A stretch of 64,000 nucleotides of DNA. Source: CAZYAK01 sp964403335 (lineage in GTDB: Bacteria > Patescibacteriota > Gracilibacteria > Peribacterales > Peribacteraceae). Both the position numbers and the translations under genes were made by a program. Below the pieces are notes generated by a model. The model was given only the letters and a program-made list of their open reading frames with translations. It did not search any database and had not been told where the DNA came from. Positions 34,132 through 40,739 of this stretch are shown here, piece by piece (position 1 is the stretch's first letter; every line of letters starts with the position of its first letter). The stretch spans positions 1-64,000 of the forward strand of contig CAYOFI010000005.1 in the NCBI GenBank assembly GCA_964403335.1. Direction: 5' to 3'.

Positions 34132-34464
34132 ATGGCTGATCAGCAGCTCGCTTGCCGCGATTGCGGCCAAAACTTCACCTTCACCGAGGGTGAGCAGGAA
34201 TTCTTCGCACAGAAGAACCTGTCCGCACCCCAGCGGTGCAAGGACTGTCGCAACGCTCGCAAGAGCCAGCGTCTCGGCGACCGCGTGATGCACGATGCCG
34301 TTTGCGGCAAGTGCGGAGCGCAGTGCCAAGTCCCCTTCAAGCCTCGCCCGGTCGAGGAAGGAGGACGTCCCGTTCTGTGCAAGGCATGTTTTGATGCCGA
34401 GCGCGGAGGCGGTGGCGGTGGCTTCCGCGGAAACCGCGGTGGCGACGACGGCGGATCGTTCTAA
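34132..34464 (+). CDS. zinc-ribbon protein with two CxxC pairs of knuckles and Gly-rich tail
   Basis: 110 residues. First ribbon: LACRDCGQNFTFTEGEQEFF followed by APQRCKDCRNARK (CxxC-x~27-CxxC, zf-trcl type). Second: AVCGKCGAQCQVPFKPRP and GRPVLCKACFDAE (CxxC ... CxxC). The tail GGGGGGFRGNRGGDDGG resembles RNA-binding RGG boxes. This CxxCG/VPFxP/GRPVxCxxCF arrangement is common in Patescibacteria; binding to RNA or DNA is likely but unproved. Strong own promoter and a strong terminator mark it as a separate, probably highly expressed gene. Confidence 0.85.
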   Translation: MADQQLACRDCGQNFTFTEGEQEFFAQKNLSAPQRCKDCRNARKSQRLGDRVMHDAVCGKCGAQCQVPFKPRPVEEGGRPVLCKACFDAERGGGGGGFRGNRGGDDGGSF

Positions 34465-34495
34465 TTCCGCCCAAGACGATCGAATCGTTTCCAAG

Positions 34496-34518
34496 AAATC
34501 CCCGGAAGGGGATTTTTT
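34496..34518 (+). terminator. intrinsic terminator of the zinc-ribbon gene
   Basis: AAATCCCC, loop GGAA, GGGGATTTTTT: compact stem with a six-T tail. Confidence 0.88.
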
Positions 34519-34543
34519 GGTACCCGGATAATTTACGTTGTAC

Positions 34544-34564
34544 AGACGTGCGAATCGCACGTCT
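34544..34564. repeat. CGTGCG-N3-CGCACG palindrome, intergenic
   Basis: AGACGTGCGA, one A, TCGCACGTCT: 10-bp perfect stem. Second family (B) of palindromes; other copies at 55190-55210, in aroA/K (56524-56546) and in dinB (39507-39522). Confidence 0.8.
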
Positions 34565-34575
34565 CTACGGGTCGC

Positions 34576-34581
34576 TATACT
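34576..34581 (+). promoter_or_regulatory. -10 box TATACT 6 nt before ATG 34588
   Basis: Leaderless spacing. The family B palindrome lies where a -35 box would be expected. Confidence 0.5.
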
Positions 34582-34587
34582 TTCCCC

Positions 34588-35358
34588 ATGCCTCCTGCCC
34601 GCTATTTGGAATTGGATCTATTCCGCACCCTCGCGGTCATCTGCATGATCGCATACCACGCGGCATTCGATCTGGCGGTTTTCTATGGCTGGGATATCGA
34701 TCTGTCGTCGACGGGATGGACGGTGCTGCAACGCGGGACGGCGGGATTATTTATTCTGTTGGTCGGTATCAGCTTTGCGATTTCGTGGGACCGACAACGC
34801 GCACGATCGGCGGCCGTTGGGGCACGGCATGCCGTGCCCCTGCAGGGATATCCGCGAAAATATCTGCGTCGCGGATTGGGATTGTTGGGCTGTGCGATGC
34901 TGGTGACGCTGGCGACGTACGCCGTTGATCCGCACACCTACGTGCGTTTTGGCATTCTGCATCTGATCGGCGTGACGATTTTGCTGCTGCCACTTTTTGC
35001 ACCGTTACGGTTATGGAACGCGGCGATCGGATTCGTGATACTCGCAATGGCATCGATCGTGCAAAACATCAACGCATCAACTTCCCTCTTTCTCCCTCTC
35101 GGTATCCGTTCCTGGACATTCCGCTCCGTCGATTACTTCCCTCTTGTGCCGTGGTTGGGCATCGCCCTGATCGGCTACGCACTCGGGAATCTGATCTACG
35201 TACGTCACAAATCGAGACGCGAACGGTATCGCATCGGACCGCGATCGGCATGGATGGAATACGTGCTCTGGCCCGGGCGTCATGCGCTTGTTCTCTATCT
35301 GATCCATCAGCCGATTCTGCTGGCAATCTTCACCATGACACTGGGCTGGCCGAACTGA
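34588..35358 (+). CDS. heparan-alpha-glucosaminide N-acetyltransferase-like membrane protein (DUF1624)
   Basis: 256 residues, 7 or so transmembrane helices. The N-terminal ARYLELDLFRTLAVICMIAY and YHAAFDLAVFYGW match the start of the HGSNAT catalytic-domain family, with the conserved His after a membrane helix; ending PGRHALVLYLIHQPILLAIF is also typical. These proteins transfer acetyl groups across the membrane to sugars. After residue 72 a family A REP palindrome (34819-34840) is inserted in frame, adding GARHAVPL in a cytoplasmic loop. Confidence 0.82.
   Translation: MPPARYLELDLFRTLAVICMIAYHAAFDLAVFYGWDIDLSSTGWTVLQRGTAGLFILLVGISFAISWDRQRARSAAVGARHAVPLQGYPRKYLRRGLGLLGCAMLVTLATYAVDPHTYVRFGILHLIGVTILLLPLFAPLRLWNAAIGFVILAMASIVQNINASTSLFLPLGIRSWTFRSVDYFPLVPWLGIALIGYALGNLIYVRHKSRRERYRIGPRSAWMEYVLWPGRHALVLYLIHQPILLAIFTMTLGWPN
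34819..34840. repeat. REP palindrome, family A, copy 4 (in frame)
   Basis: Core identical to the RAYT copies 31 kb away, here inside the acyltransferase-like gene and read as GARHAVPL, as in copy 1. Confidence 0.9.
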
Positions 35359-35486
35359 CCAGGAGACAAAGCGCCCATGGTTGCAACAATTTTTTCGCCA
35401 GCATTCGCAGAAATGAGCTTTTGGCTGCGATTTTTTCCCTCTTTCTTCCTTCTCCTTCCGGCAACGTTGACCTAGACTATCCGCCG

Positions 35487-37124
35487 ATGACTTTTGTGTC
35501 TCGTCGCCTGCGCGATGGGAAGGATCCCCACGTGTTTGCCCCGGATCCCGCCCATGCTTCGACGCTTTCATCGGCACTGCCCACAACCGTGCGCGCCGCG
35601 CGCGGATGGTGGGGCTGGTATGGGAGATGGAAAGCGCGACGTGCGGAGGAAAAACGTCTGCAAAAATCGACCACTATTCTGCGTAAAATCTGTTTTGCGC
35701 TCTTCTGCGTGCTGTGCGCATCCGTGGTGGTGGCCGGCACGGTGAAGGCGCTTGTGGCTATGCAAATACTGACTCCGCAACGCGTGCTTGGGTTGGTAGG
35801 CACGGATCTTCCCGCGGATGACAGCGGGTTCACGAACTTCCTGCTGCTCGGAACGGGCGATCCGGATCACGACGGCGGAAATCTGACGGATACGATCATG
35901 ATCGCCAGCATCGACCCCAAAACCAAGAGCGTCGTGCTGCTGACGGTCCCCCGCGATATCTATGTGACAAAATCGGACAAGATGGGAACCGGACGCGTGA
36001 ACTCGCTCTACCGCGACTACAAGGGGTATTTGATGCGGCAAGGCATAAAGGACGAAGAGGCGGTCCAGGAATCTCTGCGCGAATTACTGGCCGAACTGGG
36101 ACGGAAACTCGGAATCGATCTGCACTATGCCGTGAAAGTGAATTTCAGCGGATTTATCCAGGCGGTGGACGCCCTGGGCGGCGTGACGATCGACGTCCCG
36201 GAGGATTTGACGGATACGCAATATCCGGGACCGAACTATTCCTACGAGACGTTCTCCGTCAAAGCCGGCTTGCAGCAAATGGATGGCGAAACGGCGCTGA
36301 AGTACGCCCGCAGCCGCCACTCCACCAGCGACTTCAGCCGCTCCGCGCGCCAACAACAGATTTTGCAGGCATTGGCCGAAAAAGCGCGGACTGACGGGGT
36401 GGTGACCAGTCCGGGGAAATTAAGCGCGCTGTGGAAGATCCTCTCCGAGAACGTCGTCACGACGATGAATTTTGGAGAAATGCTCGGCGCCGGCAAACTG
36501 GCCGACCGCATCGAACGCACGAATATTCTCTCCTTTAATATCCACGACTATCCCGGCGAACCCGGCGGGTTGCTCTATGCGCCGCCGCGCGAGGATTACG
36601 GCGGAGCGGCAGTGCTCTTGCCGACCATCGATGGAAAAGAAGTGCCCGGAAGCTGGAGATCCCTGCGCACGTTTACGTACCTCCTCCTCCACAGCCGCAC
36701 CACCCTCTTAGCCCATCCGCAGATCACGATTCTGAATGCCGGCGCCGCCTCGGGCCTGGCGCGCGCGCTTGCCGACGAACTCACCCGCTTTGGATTCACA
36801 GTCACCAAAACCGCCAACTACGGGGAAACTGCCTCCGATGAAGCCAGCAAACAGGAAACCTCTGTCGTCCTGCCGCAATTGGACACGGACCGCACGAGCG
36901 CCGAATATTTAGCCACACTGCTGCACATGCGCTCGGCCCCCGCACCCGACCCGGAGACCACCACCGTCCCGCTCGCGAAATTCGGCCAAGTGACGATCAT
37001 CCTCGGAAAGGACTACACTTTCCAACTGATGCAGGACCTTGTGCCCTCCGAAGAAAAACCCCTCTCCTCGATTTCTTCGAAGTCTTCGAAGTCTTCGAAA
37101 TCCTCAACCCCCCTCCGTCCTTGA
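35487..37124 (+). CDS. LytR-CpsA-Psr (LCP) family cell-wall glycopolymer transferase
   Basis: Attaches lipid-linked glycopolymers to peptidoglycan on the outer face of the membrane. 545 residues from ATG 35487, which follows a -10 box TAGACT by 8 nt; an open frame upstream (to 35013) is not coding. Transmembrane helix ~65-90 (KICFALFCVLCASVVVAGTV). LCP domain: FLLLGTGDPDHDGGNLTDTI, MIASIDPKTKSVVLLTVPRD (catalytic Arg/Asp region), VDALGGVTIDVPEDLTD, ALKYARSRHSTSDFSRSARQ. A LytR_C domain follows (ITILNAGAASGLARALADEL). The C terminus SISSKSSKSSKSS is the translated right half of a word-repeat. Confidence 0.92.
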   Translation: MTFVSRRLRDGKDPHVFAPDPAHASTLSSALPTTVRAARGWWGWYGRWKARRAEEKRLQKSTTILRKICFALFCVLCASVVVAGTVKALVAMQILTPQRVLGLVGTDLPADDSGFTNFLLLGTGDPDHDGGNLTDTIMIASIDPKTKSVVLLTVPRDIYVTKSDKMGTGRVNSLYRDYKGYLMRQGIKDEEAVQESLRELLAELGRKLGIDLHYAVKVNFSGFIQAVDALGGVTIDVPEDLTDTQYPGPNYSYETFSVKAGLQQMDGETALKYARSRHSTSDFSRSARQQQILQALAEKARTDGVVTSPGKLSALWKILSENVVTTMNFGEMLGAGKLADRIERTNILSFNIHDYPGEPGGLLYAPPREDYGGAAVLLPTIDGKEVPGSWRSLRTFTYLLLHSRTTLLAHPQITILNAGAASGLARALADELTRFGFTVTKTANYGETASDEASKQETSVVLPQLDTDRTSAEYLATLLHMRSAPAPDPETTTVPLAKFGQVTIILGKDYTFQLMQDLVPSEEKPLSSISSKSSKSSKSSTPLRP

Positions 37125-37164
37125 TCACCCGGCTTCTGATTTCTGATCTCTGGTCTCTCCCCCT

Positions 37165-38067
37165 ATGACTCCCCGCGAGATCATCGCGGAAGCCTGGTCC
37201 CTCACCAGCCGCGAACGGCCCCTCAAGCGCTGGGGATTTTTCTCGTCGTTTTTTGAGACGCTCCTGAATATCAAATTAGTCGGATACCAGGCGTATTTCC
37301 TCTATGCCTATATCGCAGGCAAAGAAGTGGGGTTCTTCGACGATTTCATCATCCTCTACGAGCACGTGCCGTTCTGGCTGTTTCTCACTATCGTCATCCT
37401 ATTCCTGATCCTGCTGGCGATCGAATTCGTTGTGCCCAAACTGGCAAAAGGCGCGATCATCGGTCTGTCGGCCAAGGCGCACCGCGGCGAAAAATTGGAA
37501 GGAGGCTTTGTGCTCGCGCTGTATAACTTTTTCCCGATCTTCGCGATTCATGAATTTTTGGTGCTCGCCAGCTGGTCTTTTGTGGTGACGATTTGCTCCC
37601 TCATTCTCCGGTACATCGAAAGCGATCTTAAATTCACGATGTTGTGGTTCGTGCTGTTTTTCTTCGTGCTCAGCAATATTCTGAAATTTTTCTTCTCCTT
37701 CGCGGAACCGGCGGTCGTCGTGCGCAGGATCGGCATTTTCGAGGCCATGGGCCAGAGCTTCAAGCTGATCGTCAGCTACATCGGGCAGATCATGTTTTTG
37801 CTTCTGCTCCTGATCATCATCTCCATCCGCGTCCTCATCAACACCGTTATCGTCCTCATCTTGCCCGTCATCGTCGTGGGATTTTTCTATCTGCTGCTGC
37901 TCTTCCTCTCCCCCGTCTTCAGCTACCTCATCGCGGGTCTTGTCGGCTTCGGTCTCGTCATTGCGGCATCGATGTTATTCGCGTATTTGCATGTATTTAA
38001 TGAAGCGGTGTGGACGATTACGTATATGGAATTGAAGAAGAGGAAAGATTTGGATCATATTGAATGA
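37165..38067 (+). CDS. integral membrane protein, unknown
   Basis: 300 residues with about six long hydrophobic helices (VPFWLFLTIVILFLILLAIE, SWSFVVTICSLILRYIE, MFLLLLLIIISIRVLI, VIVLILPVIVVGFFYLLLLF). The N-terminal TPREIIAEAWSLTSRERPLK is cytoplasmic. Its general layout resembles DUF975/glycerophosphoryl-diester-type membrane proteins, not assigned. Follows the LCP gene by 40 bp. Its TGA stop overlaps the next word-hairpin. Confidence 0.75.
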   Translation: MTPREIIAEAWSLTSRERPLKRWGFFSSFFETLLNIKLVGYQAYFLYAYIAGKEVGFFDDFIILYEHVPFWLFLTIVILFLILLAIEFVVPKLAKGAIIGLSAKAHRGEKLEGGFVLALYNFFPIFAIHEFLVLASWSFVVTICSLILRYIESDLKFTMLWFVLFFFVLSNILKFFFSFAEPAVVVRRIGIFEAMGQSFKLIVSYIGQIMFLLLLLIIISIRVLINTVIVLILPVIVVGFFYLLLLFLSPVFSYLIAGLVGFGLVIAASMLFAYLHVFNEAVWTITYMELKKRKDLDHIE

Positions 38068-38153
38068 GATCAAAGAGATCGAAGAGATCAAAGGCGTCAA
38101 GGAATGCTTCCATTCCTTGATCTCGTCGATCTCTTTGACGCCTTTGATCTCTT
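38065..38153. repeat. GAGATCAAA word-hairpin ending at the lexA promoter
   Basis: TGAGATCAAAGAGATCGAAG from the stop codon of the membrane-protein gene, GGCGTCAAGGAATG centre, then CATTCC and inverted CTTGATCTC, GTCGATCTC, TTTGACGCC, TTTGATCTC. It ends 1-2 bp before TTGACA, the -35 box of lexA. Confidence 0.87.
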
Positions 38154-38154
38154 C

Positions 38155-38184
38155 TTGACAGTGCACACTCGTACACCTTACCAT
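38155..38184 (+). promoter_or_regulatory. lexA promoter TTGACA-18-TACCAT with LexA-like operator
   Basis: TTGACA (38155-38160) and TACCAT (38179-38184). The spacer contains the operator half-sites GTGCAC (38161-38166) and GTACAC (38171-38176) separated by ACTC. The same arrangement with better symmetry occurs at 40720-40737. The ATG at 38183 lies inside the -10 box, so translation should start at 38213. Confidence 0.65.
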
Positions 38185-38212
38185 GGTGCACGATCGTTCC
38201 CTCCATACTCTT

Positions 38213-38845
38213 ATGACCGCTTCCACTCATACGCCGGCCGCAGATCTCACCGCACACCAGCGCACGGTTTTAAGTTATATCCGGGAATTTCAGCACAAGC
38301 GCGGGTACTCGCCGTCGCTGTCGGATCTTGCCGTGGCATTCGGCGTCCGCAGCAAAAACGCCGTGGCCAAAGTGGTGAACGCGCTCTTCAAAGCCAAGCA
38401 TTTGGAAAAAGATCCCAAAGGACGCATCAAAATTCTGGAACAGATCCAAGATGCCATCTCCGCTCCGCTCAGCCTTCCCCTCTTCGGACCGATCGCCGCA
38501 GGATTTGCGGCTCCCGTGGAAGAGCAGGCTGAAGAGACGGTCACGCTTGAGGAATACTTGGTCCGCGACAAAGCCTCCACCTTCCTCCTGCGCGTGAAAG
38601 GCGACAGCATGATCAACGCAGGCATCCATGAAGGCGACCTGGTCTTGGTGGAACGCGGCAGAAACCCCAAGCCGGGCGATATCGTGGTGGGCGTGCTGGA
38701 TGGCGAGTTCACCCTCAAACGCCTCAAGCGCGAGAAGAGCGGCAAGTTTTTCCTCCATGCGGAGAACCCCAACTACCCGGATCTGCATGCATTGGAAGAA
38801 TTGCAGGTGGCGGGGGTCGTGAAGGCGGTGATTAGAAAGTATTGA
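38213..38845 (+). CDS. lexA: LexA repressor, SOS regulator and autoprotease
   Basis: 210 residues. Winged-helix DNA-binding domain: LTAHQRTVLSYIREFQHKRG, YSPSLSDLAVAFGVRSKNAV. Self-cleavage site within IAAGFAAPVEEQ (Ala-Gly bond) at ~residue 95. S24 peptidase domain: LLRVKGDSMINAGIHEGDLV with catalytic Ser in GDSM, and GEFTLKRLKREKSG with the catalytic Lys. RecA filaments would trigger cleavage and derepress the SOS genes. The operator in its promoter implies autoregulation. Next gene is the interrupted DNA polymerase IV. Confidence 0.93.
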   Translation: MTASTHTPAADLTAHQRTVLSYIREFQHKRGYSPSLSDLAVAFGVRSKNAVAKVVNALFKAKHLEKDPKGRIKILEQIQDAISAPLSLPLFGPIAAGFAAPVEEQAEETVTLEEYLVRDKASTFLLRVKGDSMINAGIHEGDLVLVERGRNPKPGDIVVGVLDGEFTLKRLKREKSGKFFLHAENPNYPDLHALEELQVAGVVKAVIRKY

Positions 38846-38883
38846 GAGCACGATCTTTTTCGTAAGTAATTTTTTACTTTTGA

Positions 38884-38997
38884 GAAGAGATCGAAGAGAT
38901 CAAGGGCGTCAAAGAGATCAAAGAATTGCAAAGCATGGAGTGAGAGTTTCTCCTTGAATTCCTTGATCTCTTTGATCTCCTCGATCTCCTTCTTTCT
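38884..38997. repeat. GAGATCAAR word-hairpin directly before dinB
   Basis: GAAGAGATCGAAGAGATCAA, GGGCGTCAAAGAGATCAAAG, centre with CATGGAGTGAGAG, then TTGATCTCTTTGATCTCCTC and GATCTCC. The polymerase ATG (38999) follows within 3 bp. Confidence 0.85.
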
Positions 38998-38998
38998 C

Positions 38999-40240
38999 AT
39001 GATCGCCCACATCGACGCCGACTCCTTCTTCGCATCCGTCCTCGTCCGCCAGAACCCGCGCTTGGCCGGGAAACCGTTGCTTGCCACGGGCATGGGCGGC
39101 GGGTGCGTGATTGCGGCGAGCTATGAAGCGAAAAACCGCGGCGTGAAGACCGGAATGCCCCTGAAAGATGCACTGCTTTTGGTGCCCGACGCCATCCGCA
39201 TGCCATCGGATTTCCAAGAAGCAGGCCTTGCTTCGGAACAGATCGAGCAGATGATCCGGCGCGTGTGTCCGATTGTGGAACAGATGTCGATCGACGAATG
39301 GTATTTGGATGTGCGCTCCCTTGTAGGTGGCGTGCCGATGGATCTGGAAGGTTGGGCGACGCGTTTGCAAAAAGATATTTTCACATCGACGGGATTGTGG
39401 GTCTCCATCGGTGTAGGGCCGAGTAAATTGCTCGCAAAAATGGCCGGGGAATACCGGAAACCGCGCGGAATGACGATTATCACGCTCGATGTTACGCATC
39501 GAAGCGGCGTGCGCCTCGCACGACACTAGGATGTTCGCCCGTCCACCACACGATTCCCTCGCGATCGCGTGGCCGCCGCCATCCCCGGCATCGGCTACCG
39601 CCGTCAACCCCACGTGGAGGCCAAAGGCTGGAACACGGCCTGGGACATCGCCACGGCACCCACGGACGAAATGATCGCACTCTGCGGACGGCCGGGCCAC
39701 GACATGCAACGTGAATTGCGCGGTGAATGCCTCTCCCGCGTCAGCACCATCGTGCCGCCGCCCAAGTCCGTGTCCCGGGCCCGCAGCTTCCGCAAGGAAA
39801 CCGATCCGCGCATGTTATGGGCCCACCTCCTGCGCCACGCCGAGTACACCATCCTCAAAATGCGACGCTATGACTTGGCGTGCCGCGGAATCTCCGTATG
39901 GCTCCGAGACAGCGACTACAACTACGCCAGCAGCCACGCCTCCCTCCCCCAGCCCACCGCCACGGAAGAGGCACTGCAACCGTACATGCGCCGGTGCCTG
40001 CGGCAGCTGTATCACAAACGCACGGGCTACACGCAAATCGGCCTGGCGCTCTGGCGGCTCACGCCCCAAGGCGCCCTGCAATACTCCCTCTTCGAAGGCC
40101 CGGAACGCACGTGCCGCTCCGAAGACATTCAACGCTCACTCGATTCTCTTCACAAACGATTCGGCAGGAACGCCATCACGCGGGGTTCGGCTGTGGCGGT
40201 GAAGACGGGAACGAGGCGGAATGTGGAGGCGTTGACGTAA
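38999..40240 (+). pseudogene. dinB: Y-family DNA polymerase IV gene interrupted by a 42-bp palindromic insertion
   Basis: Translesion polymerase of the SOS response. Part 1: MIAHIDADSFFASVLVRQNP (metal-binding Asp), CVIAASYEAKNRGVKTGMPL, and the catalytic MSIDEWYLDVRS (D, E). It stops at TAG 39527-39529. Part 2 continues in the same frame: DVRPSTTRFPRDRVAAAIPG, IGYRRQ, GRPGHDMQRELRG, and the little-finger region to 40240. Between 39488 and 39530 lie 42 bp bounded by two GATGTT copies, with the core CGTGCG-CCT-CGCACG of palindrome family B. Removing 42 bp restores an unbroken 399-codon gene, so the only lesion is the in-frame stop. Two half-proteins or readthrough are possible. Confidence 0.85.
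39488..39535 (+). mobile_element. 42-bp family B palindromic element with GATGTT direct repeats
   Basis: Direct repeats GATGTT at 39488-39493 and 39530-39535; one copy plus the insert is 42 bp (14 codons). Core palindrome CGTGCG CCT CGCACG at 39508-39522. It brings the TAG stop at 39527. Confidence 0.75.
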
Positions 40241-40249
40241 TCAACAGCC

Positions 40250-40354
40250 CTAATGATCTTTACTTGGCACGTACAGCTTCATTGCGACAATTGTCACGAT
40301 CAAGCCCATGGCGCCAATCACCATATAGGCGACAATGACGGGATCTATTTGCAT
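40250..40354 (-). CDS. 34-residue single-helix membrane protein (MQIDPVI family)
   Basis: One transmembrane helix: MQIDPVIVAYMVIGAMGLIV to KLYVPSKDH. About half its residues match the neighbouring 43-residue protein (QIDPVI...Y...G....IV..VA.KL..P.KD), so the two arose by tandem duplication. Third gene of the small cassette behind the LexA-like operator at 40720. Convergent with dinB, 9 bp away. Role unknown; SOS-controlled single-helix peptides in other bacteria depolarise the membrane. Confidence 0.6.
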   Translation of the reverse strand: MQIDPVIVAYMVIGAMGLIVTIVAMKLYVPSKDH

Positions 40355-40362
40355 CGCAGGAA

Positions 40363-40494
40363 TCAGGAATGGCGAGGATTGCTGCGACGATCTTTATCAG
40401 GAATATGCAGCTTCAATGCCACAAAGCACACGATCGACATGACAATGCCAACTGTAAGATATAAGGCGATAACTGGATCAATCTGAGAAATCAT
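40363..40494 (-). CDS. 43-residue single-helix membrane protein (MISQIDPVI family)
   Basis: MISQIDPVIALYLTVGIVMS with the helix running to VCFVALKLHIPDKDRR. Its ATG overlaps the TGA of the upstream 75-residue gene (ATGA), which implies coupled translation and fixes the start. Paralogue of the 34-residue protein downstream. Confidence 0.62.
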   Translation of the reverse strand: MISQIDPVIALYLTVGIVMSIVCFVALKLHIPDKDRRSNPRHS

Positions 40495-40718
40495 TGCTGA
40501 CATTGGCGGAGAAGAACGATGCTCCAACACCATAGCACCGCTGAAATACATATCCCACAAAAAGCACGGAAAAATGTCACTGTGCCGAAAAATATTGGAA
40601 TGCAAAAAGATGCAAAGACAACCTGAGCAATATCGCCACTTACATCAGCTAGCTTCACCAGCTGTGCATCATTCAGATTGCTGAGACGGCCAATTTGATA
40701 AGAGGAGATAAATTTCAT
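40491..40718 (-). CDS. 75-residue two-helix membrane protein behind a LexA-like operator
   Basis: MKFISSYQIGRLSNLNDAQL, an amphipathic N terminus, then two hydrophobic segments (AQVVFASFCIPIFFGTVTFF; CGICISAVLWCWSIVLL) with four Cys. First gene of a three-gene cassette between valS and dinB. The promoter is TTGCGG-18-TACCAT, the same -10 and spacing as lexA, with a near-perfect operator over the -10 box. A GTG at 40736 would add 6 residues but overlaps the operator. Not recognised by family. Confidence 0.62.
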   Translation of the reverse strand: MKFISSYQIGRLSNLNDAQLVKLADVSGDIAQVVFASFCIPIFFGTVTFFRAFCGICISAVLWCWSIVLLRQCQQ

Positions 40719-40719
40719 T

Positions 40720-40737
40720 GGTGTACAATGGTACACC
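40720..40737 (-). promoter_or_regulatory. LexA-like operator GGTGTAC-N4-GTACACC
   Basis: Perfect 7-bp inverted repeat with 4-bp spacer (plus strand GGTGTACAATGGTACACC). It covers the -10 TACCAT (40733-40728) of the small membrane-protein cassette; the -35 TTGCGG is at 40757-40752 inside the end of valS. Confidence 0.65.
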
Positions 40738-40739
40738 CC

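Noticed and set aside
35013..35486. Upstream extension of the LCP frame
   Set aside because: Overlaps the acyltransferase-like gene in another frame; promoter TAGACT-8-ATG and LCP family start at 35487.
13237..38997. Word-repeats considered as a CRISPR array
   Set aside because: Units are 9 nt, contiguous, without spacers, inverted in the second half, and no cas gene is present.
39527..39529. TAG in dinB considered as a recoded sense codon
   Set aside because: TAG ends other genes here (for example the genes ending at 10228 and 22624), and it lies in an insertion absent from the protein family.
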